Assembly (NCBI RefSeq): GCF_022180385.2
Contig: NZ_BQME02000002.1
Coordinates: 1-64,000, forward strand
DNA from: Paenibacillus sp. L3-i20
Lineage (GTDB): Bacteria > Bacillota > Bacilli > Paenibacillales > Paenibacillaceae
Length of the DNA: 64,000 nt
Direction of reading: 5' to 3'
Shown here one piece after another: positions 53,158-61,793 of the stretch. Numbering within the stretch: position 1 is the first letter of the stretch; each line of letters begins with the position of its first letter. The notes under the pieces are model-generated. The model saw only the letters and a program-made list of their open reading frames with translations. It did no database searches and had not been told where the DNA came from. The translations under genes and the position numbers were made by a program.

Positions 53158-53713
53158 TATGATTGAGCGGGTCAAGGCGGAAATGCCAGAGAAGAGATGG
53201 AAGCATACTGAAGGTGTAATGGCTACCGCAATCGTGTTGGCTAACCGTTATGGCGAGGATGCTGAACGTGCAGAGCTTGCATCGATCCTGCATGATGTTG
53301 CTAAATACTGGCCTACAGTTCGTCAAGGAAATGTCATAAGAGACAACCACTTGCCAATTGAAGTGCTGGCCTATGATAAGGAACTTTGGCATGCACCAGT
53401 TGGTGCATGGGTAGCTGAGAACGAGTTTGGAGTTATGGACTGCGGTGTGCTGGATGCCATTCGCTATCATACTTCTGGGCGCAAAGGTATGACTAAGCTT
53501 GAGAAGATCGTTTGGCTTGCCGATTACATTGAGCCAGGTCGTGATTTTTCGGGTGTAGATGCTATTCGAGCGTTGAGCGAGATCAACTTGGAAGAAGCCG
53601 TATTAGCTGGACTAGACGGTACAATCAGCTTCTTAATTGCCAAAGGTAAACGTATTTATCCACTTACAATAGATGCACGGAATGGATTAATTGAAGAGAT
53701 AAAAGGAGGTTAA
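53144..53713 (+). CDS. yqeK: YqeK family HD-domain phosphohydrolase (Ap4A hydrolase type)
   Basis: A 189-residue HD-domain protein: H in WKHTEGV (about 18-24), HD pair ASILHDVAKYWP (about 46-57), and DYIEPGRDF. Members cleave diadenosine tetraphosphate symmetrically. ATG 53144 is chosen on spacing from AGGGGGC; ATG 53135 lies too near. The start overlaps the end of nadD. Confidence 0.92.
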   Translation: MDRNSMIERVKAEMPEKRWKHTEGVMATAIVLANRYGEDAERAELASILHDVAKYWPTVRQGNVIRDNHLPIEVLAYDKELWHAPVGAWVAENEFGVMDCGVLDAIRYHTSGRKGMTKLEKIVWLADYIEPGRDFSGVDAIRALSEINLEEAVLAGLDGTISFLIAKGKRIYPLTIDARNGLIEEIKGG

Positions 53714-53716
53714 AGT

Positions 53717-54064
53717 ATGTCAGTACAATCAGATGCTTTAATGAAAATTGTGGTGGAAGCCGCTGAAGATAAAAAAGCTGCGAACGTTGTTGCTTTAGAT
53801 TTAAAAGAAATTTCATTGGTTGCGGATTACTTTGTTATCTGTAGTGGTAACTCGGATACTCAAGTACTTGCCATTATGACGGAAATCCGTAAGCAAGCAG
53901 AACAAAGTGGGGTACGTATCCGTAGCATCGAAGGGACTAACTCCGCAAGATGGGTACTAATCGATCTAGGTGATGTAGTCGTTCACGTCTTCCATAGAGA
54001 AGAGCGCGAATACTATAACATCGAACGTCTTTGGTCCGATGCGAAAGTTGTGGAATTCGTATGA
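53717..54064 (+). CDS. rsfS: Ribosome silencing factor RsfS
   Basis: A 115-residue protein. The family core is ADYFVICSGNSDTQV (about 37-51), ARWVLIDLGDVVVHVFHREEREYYNIERLW (about 77-106). RsfS binds uL14 on the 50S subunit and blocks subunit joining. AAAGGAGGTTAAAGT precedes the ATG, and the stop overlaps the next start (ATGA). Confidence 0.95.
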   Translation: MSVQSDALMKIVVEAAEDKKAANVVALDLKEISLVADYFVICSGNSDTQVLAIMTEIRKQAEQSGVRIRSIEGTNSARWVLIDLGDVVVHVFHREEREYYNIERLWSDAKVVEFV

Positions 54065-54981
54065 GTTTGATTGCTGGGACTACACTTACGTTAAAAGTTG
54101 CGCGTGAAGTGTCGCCTTATGGTTATTTTTTGACTGATGAAGAAAATGAAGTATTGCTTCACTATACCGAGCTAGTAGGCGGTAAGCCTAATATAAATAG
54201 TATAGTGAAAGTATTTATTTATTTTGACTCCGAGGACAGAATTGCTGCTACGATGAAAACACCGCTTCTACAACTAGGCGAGCTTAAGCGTCTACGCGTC
54301 GTTGATGTGCATCCTAAGCTTGGATGTTTCCTTGAGATGGGTCTGGGTCGCAATCTGTTGCTTCCGCTATCTGAGCTTCCTGAGAGCATCGAATACCGTC
54401 CGCTTCCAGGAGATGAAGTATTCGTTGTTATGAAGCATGACAAAGAGGGCAGACTCATCGCCAAAATTGCATATGAAGAAGAGCTTTCCCCATTAGTGTT
54501 CCATGCGCCAGAAACGTGGAAAAACAACTGGGTTGAAGGTTGGGTAACAAAAACGTTGCAGCTTGGTTCCTTCGTCATTATAGATGGCGGAGTTGTTGGT
54601 TTTGGCGTGTATGGGCTTATTCCTAGTTCAGAAAGAACGAAGTCCATTCGCCTTGGCGAGCGTGTTCGTGCAAGGGTTACATTCGTTCGTGAAGATGGAC
54701 GAGTTAATCTGTCGATGACTGAGCGGAAAGAAGTAGGTCGTATTGAGGACGCTGATCGAATTTTGGCATTTCTTAAAGAGCGTCCGGGCGGCGGGATGCC
54801 ATATTCCGATGAAACAGACGCTGATACAATCAAGTCGCGTTTTGGCATCAGTAAATCTGCGTTCAAACGTGCGATTGGGAAATTGATGAGAGATGGACTT
54901 GTAACGCAGAAGGGTAGTTGGACCTACTTAGTGGTGGAAGCTTCCCAAGCAGAACCTACTGAAGGAGCTGAAGGCGAGTGA
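54061..54981 (+). CDS. cvfB: S1 RNA-binding domain protein CvfB
   Basis: A 306-residue protein starting at the ATG that overlaps the rsfS stop by 4 bp. It has three S1-like domains; the third (NWVEGWVTKTLQLGSFVIIDGG...VNLSMTERK, about 150-232) is clearest. A C-terminal winged helix follows (TIKSRFGISKSAFKRAIGKLMRDGLVTQKGSWTYL, about 261-295). The family (YitL in Bacillus, CvfB in Staphylococcus) binds RNA and affects virulence gene expression in staphylococci. In Bacillus subtilis it is not in the yqe cluster, so its insertion here is a local feature. Confidence 0.9.
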   Translation: MSLIAGTTLTLKVAREVSPYGYFLTDEENEVLLHYTELVGGKPNINSIVKVFIYFDSEDRIAATMKTPLLQLGELKRLRVVDVHPKLGCFLEMGLGRNLLLPLSELPESIEYRPLPGDEVFVVMKHDKEGRLIAKIAYEEELSPLVFHAPETWKNNWVEGWVTKTLQLGSFVIIDGGVVGFGVYGLIPSSERTKSIRLGERVRARVTFVREDGRVNLSMTERKEVGRIEDADRILAFLKERPGGGMPYSDETDADTIKSRFGISKSAFKRAIGKLMRDGLVTQKGSWTYLVVEASQAEPTEGAEGE

Positions 54982-55745
54982 CCCAGTCCTACGGACAATT
55001 CGCAAAAGTGTATGACCAGCTCATGGAGGATATGCCTTACGCGGAATGGCTTGGCTTCGCTAGAGCAAGCTGGTCGCGTTATGGTATGCCGGAGTCGGTT
55101 GTTGATCTAGGTTGTGGTACGGGAAGTCTCTCTATTCCTCTAGCTAGATCTGGCTTTCATGTATACGGGATTGATCTATCCGCTGACATGCTTGCGATAG
55201 CCCGGAGTAAGTGGGACGAAGCACCGCAGCAAGCCGTCAGGCCTAGAGCAGGTACAATTAGGTGGTTGCAGCAGGACATGCGTAGCTGGGAATTGGCAGA
55301 ACCTGTCGACACCGTTATATCGTTCTGCGATTGCTTGAACTATTTGACGGAGAAGGATGATATAGAATCTGCCTTCCAGGCCACTTTCGCTGCTTTACGT
55401 AGCGGCGGGTCATTCCTGTTCGACATGCATCCACCGAAACAATTGATCCGTTATGCTGAGGAACAACCTTTTGTGCTGGATGAACGAGATATTGCGTATA
55501 TTTGGACTTGTGATTTTGAGGAATCGCTTTGCCAGATCGAACATAATCTTACGATATTTGCTCGTGATGGGAAAATGAAGTTTGATCGTTTTGAGGAAAC
55601 TCATTTACAGAGAGCTTATGATCCCGATTGGATCGAAGCTGCGCTGCGTCGTGCGGGATTTAGTACGGTTGAGCGGTTTGCAGACTTTGAGTTAAAGGCT
55701 GCCAGTGCTTCATCAGAGCGATTGTTCTTTGCCGCAATTAAATAG
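54978..55745 (+). CDS. Class I SAM-dependent methyltransferase (YqeM-like)
   Basis: A 255-residue methyltransferase. Motif I VVDLGCGTGSLSIPLARSGFHVYGIDLS is at about residues 41-68, and post-motif DTVISFCDCLNYL at about 112-124. GTG start overlapping the cvfB stop by 4 bp. Position and size correspond to yqeM, which follows rsfS in Bacillus subtilis. The methyl acceptor is unknown. A terminator follows. Confidence 0.9.
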   Translation: MTQSYGQFAKVYDQLMEDMPYAEWLGFARASWSRYGMPESVVDLGCGTGSLSIPLARSGFHVYGIDLSADMLAIARSKWDEAPQQAVRPRAGTIRWLQQDMRSWELAEPVDTVISFCDCLNYLTEKDDIESAFQATFAALRSGGSFLFDMHPPKQLIRYAEEQPFVLDERDIAYIWTCDFEESLCQIEHNLTIFARDGKMKFDRFEETHLQRAYDPDWIEAALRRAGFSTVERFADFELKAASASSERLFFAAIK

Positions 55746-55761
55746 ATTGTTTTTTTGTCAG

Positions 55762-55806
55762 AGGTTGTCTATGCGCGATTCTGTCGCGTACAGACAACCT
55801 TATTTA
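55762..55806 (+). terminator. Terminator of the yqe cluster
   Basis: AGGTTGTCT pairs with AGACAACCT; the inner stem CGCGA / TCGCG strengthens it. TATTTAT follows. Confidence 0.8.
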
Positions 55807-56018
55807 TGTTGTGGGTGAATGAAGCAGGAGCATAGAACATTTGGGCCTCATGGAGATGATTGAGCACAATCACTTTTGTCGAATAAGCATACTATATGTA
55901 GATACGATTCGAATTGAAGCAATCTCGTCAAGACGACTTACGACTCATGTCTGCATGCCCTCGACAAAATAGATATATGACAAACTAGGTTCGTTTAATG
56001 TATAATATGAGTCTTTGG

Positions 56019-56240
56019 CTACTCCCGAAGTGCGTCCATCAACTTGCTGTTCATCATAGAAGAAGGTGTTGTTCGACGTGCGGAGGCACTCTTAAGTTTA
56101 CTGTTTTCTTGTTCTAATTGTGTCTTCCTTTGTTCAAGCTCGTCTATATATGCGACCAATCCAGGAAGTTTATATCCTGCATCTTGGAATAGCTGAGCGA
56201 GCTGCGATTTGGCATGTGATAACGTTGATTTTGACTCCAT
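56019..56240 (-). CDS. Small coiled-coil protein
   Basis: A 73-residue protein; ATG 56240 follows TTGGAGG at 5-nt spacing. Residues about 5-55 form a helix with heptads (SHAKSQLAQLFQD, AYIDELEQRKTQLEQENSKLKS). A short Ser/Thr/Arg linker and SMMNSKLMDALRE end the chain. No known family. It is oriented away from nrdI and shares its upstream region. Confidence 0.65.
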   Translation of the reverse strand: MESKSTLSHAKSQLAQLFQDAGYKLPGLVAYIDELEQRKTQLEQENSKLKSASARRTTPSSMMNSKLMDALRE

Positions 56241-56348
56241 TTGAACCTCCAATAAAGCTATATAATGTCACTATCCTATCATAGCCTTATCTGTTAAAAT
56301 AGTCGAGTGCGTCAAAAAAAACGATTCCGAACAGATCTATAATTTTCA

Positions 56349-56377
56349 TTGACGAGACCTATATCTTGATGTAAAAT
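56349..56377 (+). promoter_or_regulatory. Sigma-A promoter of nrdIEF
   Basis: TTGACG, 17 bp, TAAAAT. The first NrdR box lies within the spacer, so NrdR binding would exclude RNA polymerase. Confidence 0.75.
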
Positions 56378-56399
56378 CAAGAACATCAACTACATATTG
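56359..56399 (+). promoter_or_regulatory. Tandem NrdR boxes
   Basis: CTATATCTTG (56359-56368) and CTACATATTG (56390-56399) each match the NrdR core CwATATaTwG with one change. Their starts are 31 bp apart, three helical turns, the standard spacing for paired NrdR boxes upstream of ribonucleotide reductase genes. Confidence 0.8.
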
Positions 56400-56518
56400 A
56401 TGGTTATAGTGCTTTCAATGATTTGCCATTGGGCATATCGTGAACCTGCGCATCTGCCGTAAGCAGCGGTTAGAAGCGCTTTTTAATTGCAAAAATTCAG
56501 TAGAGGAGCGGACGTGTA

Positions 56519-56878
56519 GTGCTACTTGTCTATGATTCAAAAACAGGCAATGTGAAACGTTTCATCAAGAAACTGAATATGAGAGCAGTACCGATTGACG
56601 AGCGGGAACAAATGGACGAGCCCTTTGTGTTAGTCACATATACAACTGGTTTTGGTCAGGTGCCAGAGAAGGTCAATTCCTTCTTGGAATCGAACCACCA
56701 ATTGCTCCGCGGTGTGTCAGCCAGTGGTAATCGCAACTGGGGCAAAGGCTTTGCCAAAAGTGCCGATACGATTTCTGAAAAGTACGATGTGCCTGTCATT
56801 TTGAAGTTTGAATTGTCAGGAACAAATTTAGATACGCAACATTTTGTCGAGAGGGTGCAGGCTATTGAAGCATATTGA
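56519..56878 (+). CDS. nrdI: Class Ib ribonucleotide reductase flavodoxin NrdI
   Basis: A 119-residue flavodoxin-like protein: LLVYDSKTGNVKRFIKKL (phosphate loop, about 2-19), TYTTGFGQVPEKV and ASGNRNWGKGFAKSAD (about 69-84). NrdI supplies oxidant for assembling the Mn(III)2-tyrosyl radical cofactor of NrdF. GTG start after GAGGAG. It overlaps the start of nrdE. Confidence 0.93.
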   Translation: MLLVYDSKTGNVKRFIKKLNMRAVPIDEREQMDEPFVLVTYTTGFGQVPEKVNSFLESNHQLLRGVSASGNRNWGKGFAKSADTISEKYDVPVILKFELSGTNLDTQHFVERVQAIEAY

Positions 56879-58949
56879 ATTAAACAATGAATTAATGCAG
56901 CGCGGGGCGGACGGATTTTATCAATTGGAGAAAGATAAAGAAGCTGTAGTTGCTTTTATGGAGGAAGTTGAAGAAAAAAGTGTGAAGTTTGATTCACTTC
57001 GTGATAAATTGAATTACCTCATCGACAATGACTACTACGATAACGTCTTCGATAAATATACTTACGACCAAGTCGAAGCTGTATATAATTTAACAACAAA
57101 CAGCGATTTCCAGTTCCAATCCTACATGGCAGCTTCCAAGTTTTATAAAGATTATGCTTTGAAAACGAATAACAAAGCTCAGTATTTGGAACAGTATGCT
57201 GACCGTGTTGCAATTGTCGCTTTGAACCTGGGTGAAGGCGACGCTGATAAGGCGCTTCGCATCGCAGAAGCAATGATCGAGCAACGTCTACAGCCGGCTA
57301 CTCCAACGTTTCTTAATGCAGGAAAAAGCCGCCGCGGCGAGATGGTATCTTGTTTCCTACTTGAGATGGACGATTCTTTGAACTCTATAAACTACGTTCT
57401 TGGCACATGTATGCAGCTGTCCAAAATTGGTGGCGGCGTTGCTGTCAATTTGTCCAAGCTACGTGGACGCGGTGAGGCAATTAAAGGGGTAGAGGGCGCA
57501 GCAAAAGGTATTATGCCTGTGCTTAAGCTAATGGAGGATGCTTTCTCCTATGCGGATCAGATGGGACAACGTAAAGGTTCCGGTGCTGGTTACTACAACA
57601 TCTTTGGTTGGGATATTCTTGAGTTTTTGGATTGCAAAAAAATCAATGCGGACGAAAAGTCACGTATTAAAACGTTGTCTATCGGTCTCATTATTCCTAA
57701 TAAATTTTACGAGCTTGCTGCTCAAAATAAACCTTTATTTGCGTTTGGCCCACATTCTGTTCATAAAGCGTACGGCCAGCACTTGGACGACATGGATATG
57801 GACGCAATGTATGAAGAGCTTCTTGCTAATGATCAAGTTACCAAAAAGAGCGTAATGAACGCTCGTGACATGTTGACAAAAATCGCTTCGATTCAGCTTG
57901 AATCAGGCTACCCATATATTATGAACAAATCAAATGCGAACATGGCTCATGCACTTAAGGATATCGGTTCCATCAAAATGTCCAACTTGTGCACAGAGAT
58001 TTTCCAACTGCAAGAAACATCGGAAATTAAAGATTATGGTCAGGATGATATTATCCGCCGCGATATTAGCTGTAACTTAGCATCGCTTAATATCGTAAAC
58101 GTGATGGAGCGCAAAAAATTGAAGGAATCGGTGCATGTAGGCATCGAAGCTCTTACAACAGTAAGCGACCTGTCGAAGATCGATAACGCTCCGGGAGTTC
58201 GTAAAGCGAACGAAGAGCTCCATTCTGTTGGTCTGGGCGCAATGAACTTAAATGGTTACCTAGCGAAAAACAAAATCGCTTACGAAAGCGATGAAGCACG
58301 GGACTTCGCAGGTGTATTCTTTATGATGATGAACTATTATTCGCTTGAGCAAAGCATGGAAATTGCGAAAGAACGCGGTGTTACTTTCAACGGATTCGAA
58401 CGTTCAGAGTATGCAAAAGGCACATATTTCGCACGTTATGTCGAGACGGATTTCCGTCCAAAAACAGAGCGAGTAATGGAACTATTTGAGGGAATGGAAA
58501 TCCCGTCCCCGCAAGATTGGGCTGCTCTTAAAGAAAAAGTACAACAGTATGGACTATATCATGCATATCGTCTTGCTATTGCACCGACGCAAAGCATTTC
58601 GTACATCCAAAATGCGACGTCAAGCGTAATGCCGATTGTTGAGCACATCGAAACACGTACGTACGCAAATTCAACTACGTATTATCCGATGCCTTACCTG
58701 TCACAGGATAATTTCTTCTATTACAAATCGGCTTACAACATTAATCAGTTTAAATTGATTGATCTTATTGCCGAAATTGGACAACATGTCGATCAAGGTA
58801 TTTCGACAGTGCTCCATGTTAACAGCAACGTAACAACTCGCGAGCTGGCACGCTTCTACGTCTATGCCGCGCAGAAGGGGCTTAAATCGCTCTATTACAC
58901 TAGAACGAAGCGCCTTTCCGTAGAGGAATGCACAAGCTGCGCAGTATAA
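56865..58949 (+). CDS. nrdE: Class Ib ribonucleoside-diphosphate reductase, alpha subunit
   Basis: A 694-residue catalytic subunit. TTG 56865 fits the family start (KHIELNNELMQRG); the TTG at 56844 would extend further into nrdI. Features: QPATPTFLNAGKSRRGEMVSCFLLEMDDSLNSI with the active-site Cys, LSKIGGGVAVNLSKLRGRG, NLCTEI, the PTQSISYIQNATSSVMP loop, and the redox tail ECTSCAV. No N-terminal ATP cone, as expected for class Ib. Overlaps nrdI by 14 bp. Confidence 0.95.
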   Translation: MKHIELNNELMQRGADGFYQLEKDKEAVVAFMEEVEEKSVKFDSLRDKLNYLIDNDYYDNVFDKYTYDQVEAVYNLTTNSDFQFQSYMAASKFYKDYALKTNNKAQYLEQYADRVAIVALNLGEGDADKALRIAEAMIEQRLQPATPTFLNAGKSRRGEMVSCFLLEMDDSLNSINYVLGTCMQLSKIGGGVAVNLSKLRGRGEAIKGVEGAAKGIMPVLKLMEDAFSYADQMGQRKGSGAGYYNIFGWDILEFLDCKKINADEKSRIKTLSIGLIIPNKFYELAAQNKPLFAFGPHSVHKAYGQHLDDMDMDAMYEELLANDQVTKKSVMNARDMLTKIASIQLESGYPYIMNKSNANMAHALKDIGSIKMSNLCTEIFQLQETSEIKDYGQDDIIRRDISCNLASLNIVNVMERKKLKESVHVGIEALTTVSDLSKIDNAPGVRKANEELHSVGLGAMNLNGYLAKNKIAYESDEARDFAGVFFMMMNYYSLEQSMEIAKERGVTFNGFERSEYAKGTYFARYVETDFRPKTERVMELFEGMEIPSPQDWAALKEKVQQYGLYHAYRLAIAPTQSISYIQNATSSVMPIVEHIETRTYANSTTYYPMPYLSQDNFFYYKSAYNINQFKLIDLIAEIGQHVDQGISTVLHVNSNVTTRELARFYVYAAQKGLKSLYYTRTKRLSVEECTSCAV

Positions 58950-59000
58950 GCTAAGCTAGTTGGACGAACGATTACGTAGTGAAGAAGGAGCATACCTATT

Positions 59001-59957
59001 ATGAAGGCAGTAAACTGGAATCGCCCGGACGATGATTTCACGCTTACATTCTGGCAACAGAATGTTATGCAATTTTGGACGGACGAAGAAATTCCATTAT
59101 CAGATGATAAAATGGATTGGATGGAAATGTCGGATGCTGAACGCACATTGTACAAAAATGTGCTCGGCGGTCTAACATTACTTGATACGATACAGGGCGG
59201 CATTGGCATGCCGAAAATTTTGGAGCATGTTGAAGGTTTGCAACGCAAAGCGGTGCTTTCTTTCATGTCCATGATGGAACAAATTCATGCGAAATCCTAC
59301 AGCAGCATTTTCACGACACTTGCTTCTGGTGAAGAGATTGATGAAATATTCGCTTGGGTAGAAGGCAATCCGCAGCTTCAAAGAAAAGCGGAATTGGTAT
59401 CTACTTGGTACAGCAATATTTCGAATGAGAAGGAACTGTACAAAGCAATGGCTGCTTCCGTATTTCTAGAGAGCTACCTATTCTATAGCGGCTTCTTCTA
59501 CCCGCTTTACTTGGCAGGCCAAGGCAAAATGACGAGCAGCGGCGAAATTATCGATCTAATTTTGCGTGATGAGAGTATTCACGGTCTTTATGTGGGCGTA
59601 CTCGCTCAGGAATTGTTCGAAGGCTTCACGGCAGAAGAGAAAGCTGAGATAACAACCGAAGTTTACGCTTTGCTGGACGAGCTATATGCAAACGAAGTTA
59701 TTTATACCGACGATTTGTATAGTCCGCTTGGGCTTGAGGAAGAAGTTAAAACGTATGTTCGTTACAATGCGAACAAAGCACTGATGAATCTAGGTTTTGA
59801 ACCTCATTTCCCAGAAGAGCCAGTTAACCCAATTGTATTCAACGGCATTAGTACTCATACAAAGCAACATGATTTCTTCTCCAAAAAAGGCAACGGCTAT
59901 GTGCGCACGATCCACGTGGAGCCACTTAACGACGATGACTTTGTATTCAACTTTTAA
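59001..59957 (+). CDS. nrdF: Class Ib ribonucleoside-diphosphate reductase, beta subunit
   Basis: A 318-residue radical-bearing subunit. Metal ligands in LLDTIQGG (about 56), MSMMEQIHAKSYSSIF (about 90-105) and the RDESIHGLYVGVLAQE segment (about 190-206); the radical Tyr lies in the AKSYSSIF region. AAGAAGGAGCATACCT precedes the ATG. It completes the nrdI-E-F operon; a terminator follows. Confidence 0.95.
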   Translation: MKAVNWNRPDDDFTLTFWQQNVMQFWTDEEIPLSDDKMDWMEMSDAERTLYKNVLGGLTLLDTIQGGIGMPKILEHVEGLQRKAVLSFMSMMEQIHAKSYSSIFTTLASGEEIDEIFAWVEGNPQLQRKAELVSTWYSNISNEKELYKAMAASVFLESYLFYSGFFYPLYLAGQGKMTSSGEIIDLILRDESIHGLYVGVLAQELFEGFTAEEKAEITTEVYALLDELYANEVIYTDDLYSPLGLEEEVKTYVRYNANKALMNLGFEPHFPEEPVNPIVFNGISTHTKQHDFFSKKGNGYVRTIHVEPLNDDDFVFNF

Positions 59958-60001
59958 AATAATGCAGCAACTATTATAGAACACTTCAAGATCGTTCCAA
60001 G

Positions 60002-60046
60002 ATTGCTCTCGACTATGCCTATGGGCAAGGCCGGGGGCGATTTTTG
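60002..60046 (+). terminator. Terminator of the nrd operon
   Basis: ATTGCTCTCG pairs with CGGGGGCGAT through several G-U pairs, with inner TGCC / GGGCA. TTTTTG follows. Confidence 0.7.
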
Positions 60047-60052
60047 TTTAAA

Positions 60053-60150
60053 TATAAGAATTTATAAGTTTGTTATCTTATAAATGACTTATATATCTCC
60101 GCGAAACGATAGCTAAGCCTCCAAAGGATGGCTTTAGTCGTTTACGCTTG
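60053..60150 (+). repeat. Dispersed 98-bp intergenic element, copy 2 (before hprK)
   Basis: Differs from 17891-17988 at 12 of 98 aligned positions with no gap. Same orientation to the downstream gene and again directly after a terminator. It ends 27 bp before the hprK ATG, so it would lie in the hprK 5' leader if transcribed. Confidence 0.75.
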
Positions 60151-60177
60151 ACAATATGGGTGAAGGGGTGTCCGTAA

Positions 60178-61086
60178 ATGAAATGCATTGAAGTGAAAGA
60201 ACTGATTGGGAAGTTTTCGCTTGAGGTGCTCGTTGGGCTTGACCATATTGATCGGAAAATAATAAAAGCAAAGACATACAGACCTGGTCTTGAGTTTGTC
60301 GGTTACTTCGACTTTTTCCCACAGCAGCATGTTCAGATATTAGGTGTGAAGGAAATTACTTATTTACATGCGCTCACAGAAGAGGAGCGGAATCATCATA
60401 TCGGTAATATTGTCAAATATCATCCACCTTGTTTCATCGTAACATCTGGGCAGGAGGGGCTTAAATATTTGACTAAATATTGTGAAGAAGAAGGGATTCC
60501 GCTTCTTCGGACGGACAACACAACGACAGCATTTATGACTAGTCTTGACGCTTATTTGCAGAAAGCACTTGCACCAGAAATTGCTGTTCATGGCGTTTGT
60601 CTCAACGTATCTGGCATTGGCATCCTACTACGGGGCAAGTCAGGTGTTGGCAAAAGTGAGACAGCACATACGCTTATTAGACGCGGGCATCGCCTTGTAG
60701 CCGACGATATCGTCGTTTTGAAGAAACTTAGTGATCAGACGCTCCTTGGCAGCCATAACGAAGTATCGAAGGAGTTTCTGGCGCTCCGTAGTGTTGGACT
60801 TATTAATGTCGTTAGGCTATATGGTCGGAAAGCATTTCAAGATGAAACCCGTATTGTGATGGACATTGAGCTCATAAAGTGGAAGGACAATGAATTAAAC
60901 AATGACCTTGAGCTGGAGCCGAAGTACATGGACTATATGGGTGTACAAATACCCCATTTCGAAATCCAACTGCAACCCGGAAGAGATGTGGCAGGTTTAA
61001 TAGAAGCAGCAGCTAACAACTGGTACTTGAAGACACAAGGCTACAGTGCTGCGGAAGAGTTTATGAAGCGATTGGAATGTGAATAA
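60178..61086 (+). CDS. hprK: HPr kinase/phosphorylase-like protein (divergent)
   Basis: A 302-residue HprK-family protein. The N-terminal domain has KTYRPGLEFVGYFDFFP. The C-terminal kinase domain has the catalytic AVHGV, Walker A GKSGVGKSET (about 153-162) and LVADDIVVL. The family signature E-I-R-G-x-G-I-I-N-V is changed to ALRSVGLINV, losing Glu and Gly. HprK phosphorylates HPr on Ser46 for carbon catabolite control. It is not next to lgt, as usual hprK genes are, so this may be a second copy with altered activity. Confidence 0.8.
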   Translation: MKCIEVKELIGKFSLEVLVGLDHIDRKIIKAKTYRPGLEFVGYFDFFPQQHVQILGVKEITYLHALTEEERNHHIGNIVKYHPPCFIVTSGQEGLKYLTKYCEEEGIPLLRTDNTTTAFMTSLDAYLQKALAPEIAVHGVCLNVSGIGILLRGKSGVGKSETAHTLIRRGHRLVADDIVVLKKLSDQTLLGSHNEVSKEFLALRSVGLINVVRLYGRKAFQDETRIVMDIELIKWKDNELNNDLELEPKYMDYMGVQIPHFEIQLQPGRDVAGLIEAAANNWYLKTQGYSAAEEFMKRLECE

Positions 61087-61229
61087 TGCGGTTTTAGACC
61101 AGCTTGAACGATGACTGGCTGGGGACAATCCAATTAGCACTATCCTATATATGGCAATTTATGCTACACTAAGACGAGAAAGCTCATCCTAAAGCAAATG
61201 TTCTGCCCTATCAAAAGGAGGAATAAAGC

Positions 61230-61682
61230 GTGGAAAACTGCTCAATCGTTACAAAACCTGCTCTATATTTAGTCGGAATCAGCTATTGCGGACCATATTC
61301 ATCTTTTCCAGATGAAGCGATTCGATTACAAACGGAGTTTCTGGCTAGAAAGCATGAATTGAACGGAGCATCATCATCGACGATACTCTTTAGCCCTTAT
61401 TTTGGAAATGAGGCGTTTGCTACATACTGGGCGTGTTATGAAGTGCAGCATTTAGAGGAGCTGCCACCTGGAATGGTTCAACTTACTATCCCTGGTCATC
61501 GATATGCAATGGTCGCAAGCTCGAACAAACGAATTGGTGAAGGATATGAACAGTTGAATGCTTGGATGACTGAAAATGGACTTAAGAAACATACCAATGC
61601 GGTATCAATTGAGCTGTTCTATATAGACGAGCAGCACTGGGAAGAACAACCCGTTGAATTGCTAATACCACTTGAAGATTAA
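61230..61682 (+). CDS. GyrI-like small-molecule-binding domain protein
   Basis: A 150-residue stand-alone effector-binding domain (AraC_E_bind/GyrI-like). The fold begins with TKPALYLVGISYCGPYSSFPDEAIRLQTEFLAR and ends with NAVSIELFYIDEQHWEEQPVELLIPL, including the conserved Glu near the end. Such proteins bind amphipathic small molecules or quinol-like ligands. AAAGGAGGAATAAAGC precedes the GTG. No regulator is fused or adjacent. Monocistronic with its own terminator. Confidence 0.78.
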   Translation: MENCSIVTKPALYLVGISYCGPYSSFPDEAIRLQTEFLARKHELNGASSSTILFSPYFGNEAFATYWACYEVQHLEELPPGMVQLTIPGHRYAMVASSNKRIGEGYEQLNAWMTENGLKKHTNAVSIELFYIDEQHWEEQPVELLIPLED

Positions 61683-61734
61683 TGCATACAAGAGCTGTTT
61701 GAATAACTTGTTCGATTAGAGAGCGAATAGAGGG

Positions 61735-61765
61735 AAGAGCCTCGCAGGAGCAGGCTCTTTTTTTG
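61735..61765 (+). terminator. Terminator after the GyrI-like gene
   Basis: AAGAGCCT pairs with AGGCTCTT around a 9-nt loop, followed by TTTTT. Confidence 0.9.
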
Positions 61766-61793
61766 TATTTATTATTGAAGGAATGAGGTAGTC

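Noticed and set aside
16570..55999. Shared 15-mer CTAGGTTCGTTTAAT at 16570 and 55985
   Set aside because: A match of this length is expected about once by chance in a 64-kb window, and the flanks do not align.
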